From Corylus avellana (taxonomy: Eukaryota; Streptophyta; Magnoliopsida; Fagales; Betulaceae), in NCBI RefSeq assembly GCF_901000735.1, contig NC_081551.1, positions 7,622,608 to 7,686,607 on the forward strand: a stretch of DNA of 64,000 nt. Reading direction: 5' to 3'. Positions within the stretch are counted from its first letter, which is position 1. Every line of letters starts with the position of its first letter. This document shows, one piece after another, positions 45,901-55,927 of this stretch. The translations under genes and the position numbers were made by a program. The notes below the pieces were generated by a model. That model was not told where the DNA came from and did no database searches. It saw only the letters and a program-made list of their open reading frames with translations.

Positions 45901-48167
45901 CGTACAAACGGCGATCTATCCAAAGTTCAAAATCAGATGCGGAATTACGAGTACTTGTGTGCATTCACACCCCTCGAAATGTTCCAACCATCATCAATCT
46001 CCTCGAAGCTTCTTACCCGACCAAAAAATCGCCGATATGTGTCTATGTGCTCCACTTAGTTGAACTCACCGGCCGTGCATCCGCCATGCTCATAGTGCAT
46101 AACACCCGGAAGTCCGGCCGACCGGCCCTCAACCGAACGCAAGCTCAATCCGACCACATCATCAATGCATTTGAGAACTATGAGCAGCATGCTGGTTGTG
46201 TCTCTGTCCAACCCCTCACAGCCATTTCCCCTTACTCCACAATGCATGAAGACATTTGCGGTTTAGCAGAAGACAAACGAGTTGCCTTCATAATCATCCC
46301 TTTCCACAAACAGCAAACTGTTGATGGTGGAATGGAAGCTACAAACCCGGCCTTCCGAATGGTAATATTAAATCGCTACTTATCCCCAAAATCTTAAGTT
46401 CATAGGAAGTGATGACTTTAGTCATTTAGGCCCGGCTTGGTTTGCGAAATAGACCCTTAGATAGACTAGTTAATCATAGGTATAGTTATTCCTGTGTTTA
46501 GTAGCACACTATTCCGGCGAATAGTTATTCCCATGGGACCATTAATTCTATACACACAGGATTAATTAAGCCACTCAAAATTGATTGGCTTATCTAATCC
46601 TTAAGGAATTGAATACATTTTTCAAAAATACCCATATAATTTTTTTTATTTTATTTTTTTAAAATTTAACTTAAAACAAAACAAAATGAAAAATAAAATG
46701 GGTAGCTTGACGACCCATTGGGGTGGTTGGCCACCCACATAAGAGGTCAGGGATGGCCGCACCACCCCTAGACGCCTTGTAGCCACCCCAAATTTGCTTT
46801 AGGGGTGGCCGTTACTTTTTCAGGTTTTTTATTTTTTATTTTTTTATAATATAAGTTTGAAAGAAAAAATAATATAGGTTTTTTCGTAGTTTTGATTCAA
46901 TTCCAATTTTTGCATGGGTGTTGTTACCAAACTAAGGAATAGGAATATCTATGAGGAGTGCTAGACTTACAAACAAATTTTACAAAAAAACTTTTACAAA
47001 CTGATGCAGTACAACATGATTAGGTTTTTCAAAATTTGAACTTATCTTATATCCAATCATGTTGTGCCATATCAGTATGTAAAAGTTTTTCTGTAAAATT
47101 TGTTTGTAAGCCTAGCATTCCTCAATATCTATTATATTCCACTCTTTTATTCCTAGTAGTAGCTATTCATTTTCTATTGGACTAGACATTCCGCGAACCA
47201 AACGAGGCCTTAATTTATATTATAACATTTTTCCTCATGTGTGGGCTTAAATGCCCATTCAATAAATAACTCCCCATCATGTAGAATATTAAACTGAAAT
47301 TGGGTGAATTGTGGAGTCAAGGTTCAAAACTCATAATTTTTTACTCTGTTACCATATTAAATCATGACTTATCTCAAAATGATAAGTTGATAGGAATTGA
47401 AGGATTTAATTATTTAATTTATATTTTAACAGGTAAACCAAAATGTATTAGCAAATGCACCTTGCTCAGTTGGAGTTCTTGTTGACAGAGGCCTAAACGG
47501 TTCCACACGCTTAGCTCCAAACCAAGTTTCTCACAACGTTGTTGTACTGTTCTTTGGCGGACCAGACGACAGAGAAGCACTATCCTATGCATGGAGGATG
47601 TCTGAGCATCCAGGAATAAGCCTTACAGTAATGCGGTTCGTTCCCGGTGAAGATGCACACGAGCATCATGCGTTGCATCCCAGCGGTGACTTAAACGACC
47701 CCATGATGTTAGCGGTGGAAACAGACATGGAAAGAGAGAAGCAACTCGACGAAGAGATAATAAACAATTTCAGGTTAAAAAACGGCAATGATGAATCCGT
47801 CGTTTACGTTGAGAAAGTGGTGAATAATGGGGAGGAGACAGTGGCGGTTATAAGGTCGATGGACAATGTTCATGACTTGTTTATTGTCGGGAGAGGACAA
47901 GGAATGATATCACCATTAACGGCGGGATTAACTGACTGGAGTGAGTGCCCGGAGTTGGGTGCAATAGGGGACTTGCTAGCTTCATCGGATTTTGCAGCCA
48001 CGGTTTCCGTTTTAGTGGTGGAGCAGTATATTGGGATGGGACAGCAAGGGGACGTGGTCGGCACGCCGGATAGCTCGGAGCAGCCGAGTCAGCCTTTCAG
48101 CAATATTAATCAGCACATCAACCGGCGATCACCACCACCCAAGGGGCAAAATGTGTTTAGCCCATGA
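42941..48167 (+). CDS. CHX-family cation/H+ antiporter (840 aa), four exons
   Basis: Membrane monovalent-cation/proton exchanger of the CPA2 group. Exons are 42941-43159, 44280-45278, 45792-46361 and 47433-48167. All introns are GT/AG and phase 0, giving 840 codons plus TGA, normal for CHX. The product has a short N-terminus (APTMITTNGVWQGDNPLDYSL in part), then a Na+/H+-exchanger domain of about 12 membrane segments across exons 1-3: FRQPRVISEILGG, the ion-binding ALVNDMCAW motif, and MNTKGLVEMIVLNVGKD. The remaining half is the soluble tail with nucleotide-binding-like folds (LRVLVCIHTPRN, LFFGGPDDREALSYAWRM, SSDFAATVSVLVVEQY). Closest in memory to the CHX15-type subgroup, whose members act in K+ and pH homeostasis of endomembranes. 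Intact; introns 1 and 3 carry repeats. Confidence 0.94.
43431..43950. repeat. Minisatellite in CHX intron 1 (about 4 units of 130 bp)
   Basis: Four tandem units begin (C/T)ACAATCAAAGTTAA-like at 43441, 43571, 43701 and about 43829 (steps 130, 130, 128). Each contains GTTACATATGTCTCATTTAA and CAGTGTCCCATC. The first unit is continuous with a dispersed-repeat arm (43321-43500) that is also present, inverted, upstream of actin (28930-29175). Confidence 0.88.
45279..45791. other. CHX intron 2, no further feature
   Basis: A 513-bp intron, GT at 45279 and TGCAG at 45791. It contains an inverted-repeat-like AT-rich segment (ATTTTAAAGTTTAAAAAGTTG near 45430, related to ACTTTTTAAACTTTATGGG near 45640), possibly a decayed MITE. 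No gene. Confidence 0.5.
46426..47212. mobile_element. Tourist-like MITE in CHX intron 3, TSD TTA
   Basis: The element is 46429-47209 (781 bp). Ends are GGCCCGGCTTGGTTTGCG on the left and, reversed, GGCCTCGTTTGGTTCGCG on the right, with TTA duplicated at 46426-46428 and 47210-47212. GGCC..GTTTGGTT ends and a 3-bp TTA target are typical of PIF/Harbinger Tourist-like MITEs. It contains a GC-rich GGGGTGG module (46699-46815) and a second MITE inserted at 46953. All lies within an intron and does not touch coding sequence. Confidence 0.75.
46944..47132. mobile_element. MULE-type MITE nested in the Tourist-like MITE, TSD AATATCTAT
   Basis: The element is 46953-47123 (171 bp). Left end is GAGGAGTGCTAGACTTAC and the right end, reversed, GAGGAATGCTAGGCTTAC, with inverted repeats extending about 70 bp (..AAACAAATTTTAC). 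A perfect 9-bp duplication AATATCTAT lies at 46944-46952 and 47124-47132. It inserted after the surrounding MITE and is therefore the younger of the two. Confidence 0.92.
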
Positions 48168-48229
48168 TTCTATAGTTGGTCAGAAGCAGTAGTGCCTCAA
48201 TGGCTCCTAGAAAGAAATACAAAGAAAGA
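48168..48229 (+). other. CHX 3' UTR start
   Basis: Short stretch after the CHX stop before a MITE begins. The true transcript end is unknown and may lie inside the inserted element or farther on. Confidence 0.4.
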
Positions 48230-48626
48230 GAGAAAAAAAGTTAGACCTGAATTACCGCAGGTTTTGAGAAAACCCTCCTTAAAACTCAAAAACTCTGAAT
48301 TTACACCCCTGAACTTTCAATTTTAATCAATTTACCCCTCTGTTAGTTTTAGCTGTTAACTTCTAACGGAAATGCCTAAAAAAACAAATTACTCTTCAAT
48401 TTCTTTTTTTTTGAAAAAAGAAAAAAAGAAATTAAGGGTAAATTTAGAATTTTATAAAAAAGTCAGGAGTATAAACGTTATTTTATCACTTTTAAAATTT
48501 AAAATATGTCGGAGAGGGGTAGATTGATTGAAATTGAAAGTTCAGGGGGTGTAAATTGAGAGTTTTTGAATTTTGGGAGGTCTTCTTAAAACGCGTAGTA
48601 GTTTAAAGGTCTAAAGTAAAGTTTCC
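48230..48626. mobile_element. MULE-type MITE just downstream of CHX
   Basis: Second copy of the family at 16496-16939. Shared blocks include CTGAACTTTCAATT, AACTTCTAACGGAAATGCC and, reversed, the matching right arm (GAAAGTTCAGGGGG). The left terminus is shortened relative to the right, which ends ..AAAGTAAAGTTTCC. No clear TSD. It lies about 60 bp after the CHX stop and may contribute to the transcript's 3' end. Confidence 0.68.
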
Positions 48627-48670
48627 AAAAAAAAAAGCGGAGGAGAATTCGGGCGTGGAAAGCCATTTTT

Positions 48671-49073
48671 GTTTCTGATGCAGATTGAGTAGCCGTCAAT
48701 TTGTTTTATTTTCTAAATAGACTTTATGTTGTTTTATTAGGGTTAGGGTTTTGTGAGTCTTTATTTCATTATTTTATTAGGTTTAGAGTTTTGGGGGGTA
48801 TTTATGTCATATTTTATTAGGTTTAGGGTTTTGGGCTATAAATATATGCTTATAGCATCCATAGAAAATCAGTTTATGTTGATTATTGATTTTGTTGAAT
48901 AAGAAACCTCAGAGTTGAGCGTTCTTCTTTCTTTTTCTTCAAAACCTAGAGAGTATCTAGCTTTTGTGAAAAAGATTTCTTAAATCATTAATAGAATCAA
49001 GATCTAGAAGTATTTATCCATTGCTTATTGTTGTTCTTCGTTGCAGCCCACTAAGTCACGCTGCATCAGTTTC
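48671..49073 (+). mobile_element. Copia-type solo LTR, TSD GTTTC
   Basis: A single 393-bp LTR (48676-49068), TGATGCAGATTG to CGCTGCATCA, with inverted ends TGATGCAG/CTGCATCA and a perfect duplication GTTTC at 48671-48675 and 49069-49073. TATAAATA at 48837-48844. Upstream of it are three repeats at exactly 40-bp spacing (48731, 48771, 48811), each (G/A)TTTTATTAGG(G/T)TTAG(G/A)GTTTT. Size and ends suit a copia element. It lies about 0.5 kb downstream of the CHX stop. Confidence 0.9.
48837..48844 (+). promoter_or_regulatory. TATA box of the copia-type solo LTR
   Basis: TATAAATA, preceded 10-25 bp upstream by GGTTTAGGGTTTT, a telo-box-like motif. Transcription from it would run away from CHX. 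Confidence 0.65.
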
Positions 49074-49909
49074 TTTGTTGGAAATGCTTGGAGTAGTTTT
49101 TATTGCAATTTCCATACAAATCTAAGTAGCAATTTCATATGAGTACCATGTGGTGCCATATGACTAGGAAAATTAAGTAACAAAATTTAAAAATTAAATT
49201 TGATTGTGTTAGTGACTAAACGCATCAATTTTTACATCATTTTTTTTATAGAAATTTTTGGTAAAAATTGTAGTACCTTATAATACTCTTCTTTATTTGT
49301 GTCATGTGTACAATGTTTTTTAAAGGACATTCTTAATAACACAAGCATGTACAAGGCTTGCCGTCTTTCTGCAAGTAATAGGATTTTGGGTCATAGGTTT
49401 TCTTTTTGTTACAAACATTCTTTTATCTAATACCTTTTGGTTTTTTTTTAAAAAATTTTTCTAGAAGTCTTTGAGGTATTAACTTTTTTTGAAATCACTC
49501 ATAATTGTTGGTGTATTTGAACATACTAAAAGCATGTTTTAACATTGGCCCCAAAATTGATTGTACCAAGTCATTGAACATAGAATTGATTATACCAAAT
49601 CATTGAACATAACATTTACTCCATTTAAAGTGTTTGAGTAAAACATTGACCAATTCACAACATAAGTCAATTCCATCATGTACATACGTTGAACACACCT
49701 TTGGCATATACAATTTAACAGAAATTGTTCAATTCAACACATTGACCAAAATACAAGTCACAAAACTACACGTTTCACTTCAAGCAGCAAAACATGACCA
49801 CATGGGATGAAGATCTAGCACAGAATTCTTCCAAAACTAACAACATCAACAACACTAACAAAGCTAGTTTTAATAGTATGCTGGTCAGGTCTCATCTTTT
49901 TTCTTGTTA
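49074..49909. other. Spacer, nothing recognised
   Basis: About 830 bp of AT-rich DNA. A local duplication of AC(C/A)AA.TCATTGAACATA(G/A) occurs at about 49565-49615. No gene or element boundary. Confidence 0.5.
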
Positions 49910-50267
49910 TTTTCCAGAATGCCCCAAGAAATAATTAACTGTTACTTATCTTTTGGTACGCATCTCCATCGAATTCCCCCGAAGAATAAGAACAAAGGAT
50001 CAAGAGCCCTCACCAGAGAGTTTATAGCGGAAAATTTTTCTAATACATCAAGATAACATTTATAATATCTATGAAAATAAAACACTAGAGCAACTATGAA
50101 CGCATCAAAACATAAAAATAAGCATCAAAAGTCTCGGTCTCAGACCGGTCATCAAGTTACAACCAAATTATTACGGACCAAATATTAAATTGGTAACCAG
50201 TCTAAGACAAGCAAATATATTGGTCCATCAAAGGGTTTCTATAAAATTGATAGTAATCCCAAACAAA

Positions 50268-50582
50268 TGTAGGATTCTGTGTAATTAATCTCAGTAAGGA
50301 TTTCTCTTGTTAGCGTGGAAATCCTGTGGAGAACAAGAGACTTTAAGAACACACTATTCTAATGTAAGAAAGCAAAATGCACTTAAGATATATTTTGTTA
50401 TGATAGAATTTGTGTTCTCCTAGGACTCTCTTTATATAGAGTCCTAACTCAACTCTTGACCAAGAGTTGAGTCTCTTGACCAGTCACCACCACAGGAAGT
50501 CATATTACCTTCCTATATAAATATACACTATGGTTTAGGGATGACTACACTTATAATAGTGTGATCATCCTATGCACCTTCA
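50268..50582 (-). repeat. 3' LTR of the copia element
   Basis: 315 bp, about 90% identical by eye to the LTR at 56942-57256. Contains the same TATATAAAG (minus) and hairpin CTCAACTCTTG..AAGAGTTGAG. Confidence 0.92.
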
Positions 50583-51185
50583 TCTCCCACTTGATCATAT
50601 ATACTATTATGATTGGTAATAAAAAATCCTTAGTTGTACATGATAACCTTTGGTACCACTAAACATGTCAACTCCTTATCTGCTAATGCATGCAGATAAT
50701 AAGCAGATCATAATATCTTTGATATGTGCACATTTATATTATTTCATCTGATTGCACCTTTTTACCATATGTGTCTTACTGATGACATATTAGTGGTGAC
50801 TTTACTTGTTATGTAATTTAAGCAAATATCATTAATTATCCATAGTTAGGAATACAGTCCACACCCAAACTATAATTAATAATTTTTACATAGTAACCAT
50901 ATGTAAACTTGTATTGAATCTTTTATTCAATTTCTTATCTCCCAGGTTATCCCTTTTTGAGATTTACATTGACACTTCTTTCTGATGATTTATTACACTA
51001 TCGATATACATATATTATATCAAACTTAACATAATGCCTTTGAGTGAACTTTACATTTATGTTTGTTTATAATATCTATTATTCACAAGGGTCATTCACT
51101 CAAAAAATATTGTAATGAGGCAAAAGAAACGCATACCATCATTTATTCAGGCGTCCCTGAATCCTTTTGATTATGCTGTTTTAAC

Positions 51186-51870
51186 CATGTAGCTTTATTT
51201 TAATTTTTCCTTAATCCCATTTTTGCTACATGCTCTCTAAATTTATCTAGAGTTAACCCTTTTATCATGGGATCAACTACTATCTCTATTGAGGGAATAA
51301 ATTCAACTTTTATTTCACCTCTCGCCACTATATCTTGAATATAATGATAACTTATGTCAATGTGTTTGCCTTTGGAACTTTGAGCTCCACTTTTTATTAA
51401 AGAGATAGCAGACTTATTATCACCAAATACATTGACAGGTCTATCTTGCATTCAAAGTTTAAACTTTTAATGAAACACTTAATCCAAACAACATTGCTTA
51501 CCGTTATGCTGCATGATATATACTCAACTTCCATTGTGGATTTTGCAACACAATTTTGTTTCTTACTTAACCAAGAAACAGTTGCTCCCCCAAATAAGAA
51601 TATATAGCCGCTTGTAGATTTTCTCTCATCTACATCTCCTGCAAAATCTGCGTTGGTGTATCCTGCAATGTTTAGATCTTCTAATCCAAAACATAAACCC
51701 ATGTTTTTAGTTCCTTGTAGATACCTAAATATTCTTTTAACTGCTTGCCAATGCTCCTTTCCTAGATTGGATTGATATCTACTAACCAATCCTACTGACA
51801 AATGTCTGGTCTTGTGCTTGTCATAGTATACATAAGACTGCCCACATTGGGCATAGGAGATGGTTTCCAT
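51186..51870 (-). pseudogene. Copia RNase H, frameshifted
   Basis: RNase H of the copia polyprotein, degrading RNA in the RNA-DNA hybrid. The first frame (51870 to 51397) holds TNADFAGDVDERKSTSGYIF, FGGATVSWLSKKQ and STMEVEYIS, with the catalytic Asp/Glu landmarks of copia RNase H. It ends at a frameshift near 51440. The second frame (51451 to 51200) supplies VFGDNKSAISLIKS, KGKHIDISYHYIQD and the C-terminal MGLRKN. Not functional as it stands. Confidence 0.88.
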
Positions 51871-51879
51871 TTCAAGAAT

Positions 51880-52947
51880 TTATGTTTGATCTTGAGGACA
51901 CATTGATTTGCTCAAATGTTGACCCAGTGAAACAGGTGTATTTAAAGGTTTACATTTATCCATATTAAACCTTCTAAGTACTTTTTCTATATATTTCTCT
52001 GGATATAAGTATAACAATTTCGAGGTCCTATCCCTTGAAATTTTAATTCCCAAGATATAGGTTGCTTCACCCATGTCTTTCATTTCAAACTTAGATGCCA
52101 AAAAATTCTTTGTTCTTTGAATCATTTCCAAGCAATTTCCAGTCAATAGAATATCGTCTACGTATAATGATAATATAGTTAACTTATCATTGTCATTATA
52201 TATGTAAACAAAATGATCTAGTGGACTTACTTCGAAACCGATCTCCATAATAGCCTCATGAAATTTTAAGTACCATTGTCTTGAGGATTGCTTTAGCCCA
52301 TATAGTGACCTTTTCAATTTATAAACCTTTTCTTCATGTCCATTCACATTGAATCCTTCAGGTTGAACCATATAGATGTCTTCTTTCAATTGCTGTTTTT
52401 ACGTCTAATTGGTGCAACTCTAAATCCATCTTAGCTACTATGGACATGATTATTCTTACTGAGTAAATTTTGCTACGGGCGAATAAGTATCAACAAAGTC
52501 CACACCTAGTTGTTGAGTGAATCCTTTGGCTACTAACCTATCCTTGTATTTACCAAGACTTCCATCTGCTTTGAATTTCTTCTTTAGTACCAATTTACAT
52601 CCAATACCTTGTCTTTGCTGTGGTAGATCCGTGAGTTCCCAGACGTCATTTTTGTTGATAGAGTCTAGTTTATCATTCATTGCATCTATCCATTTGTCTA
52701 CATCATCACCTTTTACAGCTTCTTTGAAACTAGTAGGATCATCTTGAAGATTAATGTCATCTATACTTAGTACATAATGATATTTTAAGTATGACTGATG
52801 ATCGTCTTTGTCTTTTAACTCTCCCACTATTTTCATGATTAGGGCTATTGAGATCCAATCTCCTTTTACCCCCACTGTCCTGGAGATTTGTAATGTCTTC
52901 ATTTTCAAAAGAGCTTTCCATAGGTACTGGTTGTGCAGATTCTTCAT
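51880..52947 (-). pseudogene. Copia reverse transcriptase, broken into two frames
   Basis: Reverse transcriptase domain. The upstream frame (52947 to 52456) reads WIDAMNDKLDSINKNDVW, LVLKKKFKADGSLGKYKDRL and VAKGFTQQLGVDFVDTYSPVAK. After a shift around 52400-52460 the second frame (52389 to 51880) gives QPEGF, KLKRSLYGLKQSSRQWY, and the catalytic LYVDDILLTG (YVDD at 52153-52164). ILGIKISRD and LNTPV follow. All core motifs remain recognisable but no single frame links them. Confidence 0.92.
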
Positions 52948-53229
52948 CTTCTGATAGTTTGATCTCTTTCACAGGAGTGGTCTGATCTAAATTTCCTTGT
53001 GTAGATTGTCCATCTTCTAATAGTTTGATATCTTCTATAGGAGTTATTTGATCTGAATTTTCAAGAAAAATAGCATCTATGCTTTCTATTAATCCCTTCT
53101 CAGAATGGTAGAATCGATATCTACTACCATTCTCAAGATATCCTATGAACTTGCATTCCCATGTTTTATCTTTTAATTTATCCCTTAAAGATTTTGGGAT
53201 AAGTACATAGGTTTTGCATCCCCATACTT

Positions 53230-53800
53230 TTAGATTTTCTTAGTTGGGTTTCATACCTGTCCAAATTTCATAACGGATTAAAGGCTTAGATTTTGTCTTA
53301 ACCCTGTTGAGTATATAAGCTGATGTGGATAGGGCTTCTCCCCAAAAATGGATAGGCAAGTCAACGAATGTCATCATTGACCTTGTTATTTCCATTAAAG
53401 TTCTATTTCTTCTTTCTGCAATACCATTTTGTTGAGGCTTATATGGCATTGTGTACAAATGTTTTATCCCATTTTATTTGTTAAAATTATCCATAGCTTC
53501 ATATTCTCCCCCTATCATTATTCAAGGTTTTGATAGATCTCCCTAACTGTTTTTCGATCTCTAATTTGAATTCTTTGAACTTATCAATAGCTTCAAATTT
53601 GTTTTTGATGAGGTAGATATATTCATACCTTGAATAATCATCGATGAAGGTAATAAAGTATTCCATTCCGCTATGTGTCTTAGTTCTGAAAGGTCCGCAA
53701 ATATGTGAGTGAATTACTTCTAATAATTCTGATGATTTCCAATGTTTTGAAAAAGACTTGATAGTGATTTTTCCTTTAATACATTATTCACATATATTAA
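53230..53800 (-). pseudogene. Copia integrase core, C-terminal part, decayed
   Basis: The frame at 53458 to 53240 reads PYKPQQNGIAERRNRTLMEI and LPIHFWGEALSTSAYILNR, the C-terminal end of the copia integrase core around its catalytic Glu. Between 53459 and 53783 the sequence still resembles the core (reversed TKTHSGMEYFITFIDDYS-like words) but stops break every frame. The N-terminal HHCC part is in the next feature. Confidence 0.8.
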
Positions 53801-54530
53801 AATCTCCATAATTAATATGAGGTAGTAACCCACTTTTGCTCATTCTTATCAATTTATTTTTGTTAATATGGCCTAATCTTAAAAGCCATAAATAAGAATT
53901 ACTTTCAGACACATGTGAGTAATGTGAAATGGAAACTTTATTAGTAACTTTAATTAAATACATATTATCCACTTTTGTACCATTTACAGAAGTATTCCCT
54001 TTTCTAATGTAGACCTTCCCATATTTAAATTTGATCCTGTATTCCTTGTTATCTAATACAGGAACTGATATTATATTTCTTCGGATACTGAGAACATATA
54101 AAACATCATGCAAAACAATAACTGAACCTTTGACAAAAATCTTACACTTTCCTTCTCCTAACACGACACTATAGGTGTTATTACGCATGTAAACTTTATG
54201 CTCTCCAGCAGCTTTCTCTTCGAAGTCAACAAAAAATTCTTTACCCATTGTGATATGTCTAGTTGCTGCTAAATCTATCCACCATGAGCTTGATGTTAGT
54301 TCTGTCATCATTGCTTTAGTGATCGTCATTGCAATCTCCTTCTGTCTTTTATCGCCATTGAGTTTTGGACAATTCCTTTTGAAGGGTCCAACTTTTCCAC
54401 ATTTGAAGCATGCTTCTTTAGTTTTGACTTTACCGTTGGGCTTACCCTTCCATTTTCTTTTGAACTTTTTGGGCTTGCCTCTGAATGTAGGAGTTAGAAC
54501 GGTTTCATTTGAATTTTGAGCCATCATCAA
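53784..54530 (-). pseudogene. Copia gag zinc knuckle, protease and pre-integrase
   Basis: An open frame of 248 codons spanning three polyprotein regions. Residues 35-50 are the gag knuckle CFKCGKVGPFKRNC, where the CCHC His is replaced by Pro. Residues about 82-100 are the protease start SSWWIDLAATRHI, where the catalytic D-S/T-G reads D-L-A. From about residue 215 comes the gag-pre-integrase domain (LWLLRLGHINKNKLIRM). Two key residues lost in one open frame suggest relaxed selection after insertion, or a divergent family. Confidence 0.85.
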
Positions 54531-54534
54531 ATTG

Positions 54535-54946
54535 CTAAATGTTCCTTCTCGCCTTCTTCAAGCACTAGGAGCACTGGTAAAGAAATTATGGAGACTTCTT
54601 TTCTGCCAAGTGTTAAAGAAGTCACCACATGTTCTTATGATAAAGGAAGGCCATTAAGTATGGTTGTCACCTGCATTTTATCTAATACAGGATGACCAGC
54701 ATTTGTAAGTTCCTTTGCAATTAATTCCATTTGATTTACAAATTCGCCCACATGAACATTTTCACTCATATGTGCACAGTTGTCTTTATCTAATAGCAAC
54801 TGTACGTGTGTATCCGATCTTGGGTCATACTTTGCCTCTAGTGCTTCCGTCATTTCTTTGGCAGACTCGTGACCTTCGAATAGAGGAATGATGTTGTTTT
54901 TCATGTTGTGAAGAAGTGTAGCTCTCGCCATTACATCGTCTTCCAT
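54535..54946 (-). pseudogene. Copia gag (capsid), N-terminal part
   Basis: Gag frame from the Met at 54946: ATLLHNMKNNIIPLFEGHES, AKEMTEALEAKYD and MELIAKELTNAGHPV, ending ILNGLPLS at a stop. This is the UBN2-type copia gag (..LNSLPPSW..). The frame continues after the stop (HVVTSLTLGRKEVS) and is then shifted before the zinc knuckle at 54530, so gag is interrupted at least twice. Confidence 0.85.
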
Positions 54947-55129
54947 CTATTTTTTCATGCTTCTTTTTGGCTTCACCATTATTTAGGTCATTGTGAGGGT
55001 GTACTGAGTTTTGTCATGTGTGAGTACATAAGTAATGTATCGTTTCCACATTCTAAAACTCATCCCATTGAGACTTTCGACTCTAGAGGAATCAATGCTA
55101 CCTTTAATAGCCATTTTTAGAAAGTAGAT

Positions 55130-55927
55130 ATAACAACACATTAAAAATAATATTTACATTTATAAATTTCAGTACAATTTTTACAATTGTTTGAATAATT
55201 GTACTAATTATTATAAACTAAATAATTTGTCTGTGGTTCTAATTATTATAACAAACCAATATTATGTGTAAAAATAAAAATAAGAACGATAAATAACAAT
55301 AATAACAATAGCAGTTCAATAATCTTTGGGAGAAGTTAGACACGCCTTGTATTTGTTCAGGTGACCTCTATAATATCCAAAAGCTGGATCTGGTGGACTG
55401 ACCTGTTCATGCGTCCTTGGAGGAGTATAGCTCTGTATGCTTGTAGGCCACAGGTCCCTAGGGCTTTACTCAACAATCCTAACAATTTGTAAAAGATGTG
55501 GACCCCTTAGGCGTCCGTCAGATGAGATCTCCGCTCTAGCCAAATCAGGAACAGTGAACATAACCTCCTTGTGTTGACTTGGAGCCAACCAACAGGGTTG
55601 GATGAACCTCTGGTTCACACTTCAATGGCTTTGATTAGAAGATTCACTTCTTTCCTAATTATTTCTATGATTATAATGCTGAAAATTATTGAAATTCTTG
55701 TAAACAGAGCCTGTAGATTGTAGGCCTTTGAATCAGCTTCCCAGTGGTTTTTGAATGGACGAAAACGAGGCTGAAATGAGGCTGAACGGTCAAAATTACT
55801 AAATCTGCCTTGAACCGAGTGGTCCACTTGTGCTGGACCGGGTTTGGTGAAGCCGGATCTCTTGAACCGTGGGTAGAATCCCATCCCAAGCCAGTAATCG
55901 GATACGGGTGAAATGGCGGGTTAGGCT
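55130..55927 (-). other. Copia leader region between upstream frame and gag
   Basis: About 0.8 kb of leader. 55130-55320 is AT-rich. 55321-55620 is non-coding on either strand as far as I can see. 55615-55884 (minus) is a short open frame, Phe/Arg/Lys-rich (GFYPRFKRSGFTKPGPAQ), shifted by one base from the frame upstream. Unassigned. Confidence 0.5.

Noticed and set aside
46426..47212. 8-bp hAT-type TSD for the intron 3 element (GTCATTTA / TTAATTTA)
   Set aside because: Only 6 of 8 match, whereas the 3-bp TTA duplication and GGCC..GTTTGGTT ends fit a Tourist-like element exactly.
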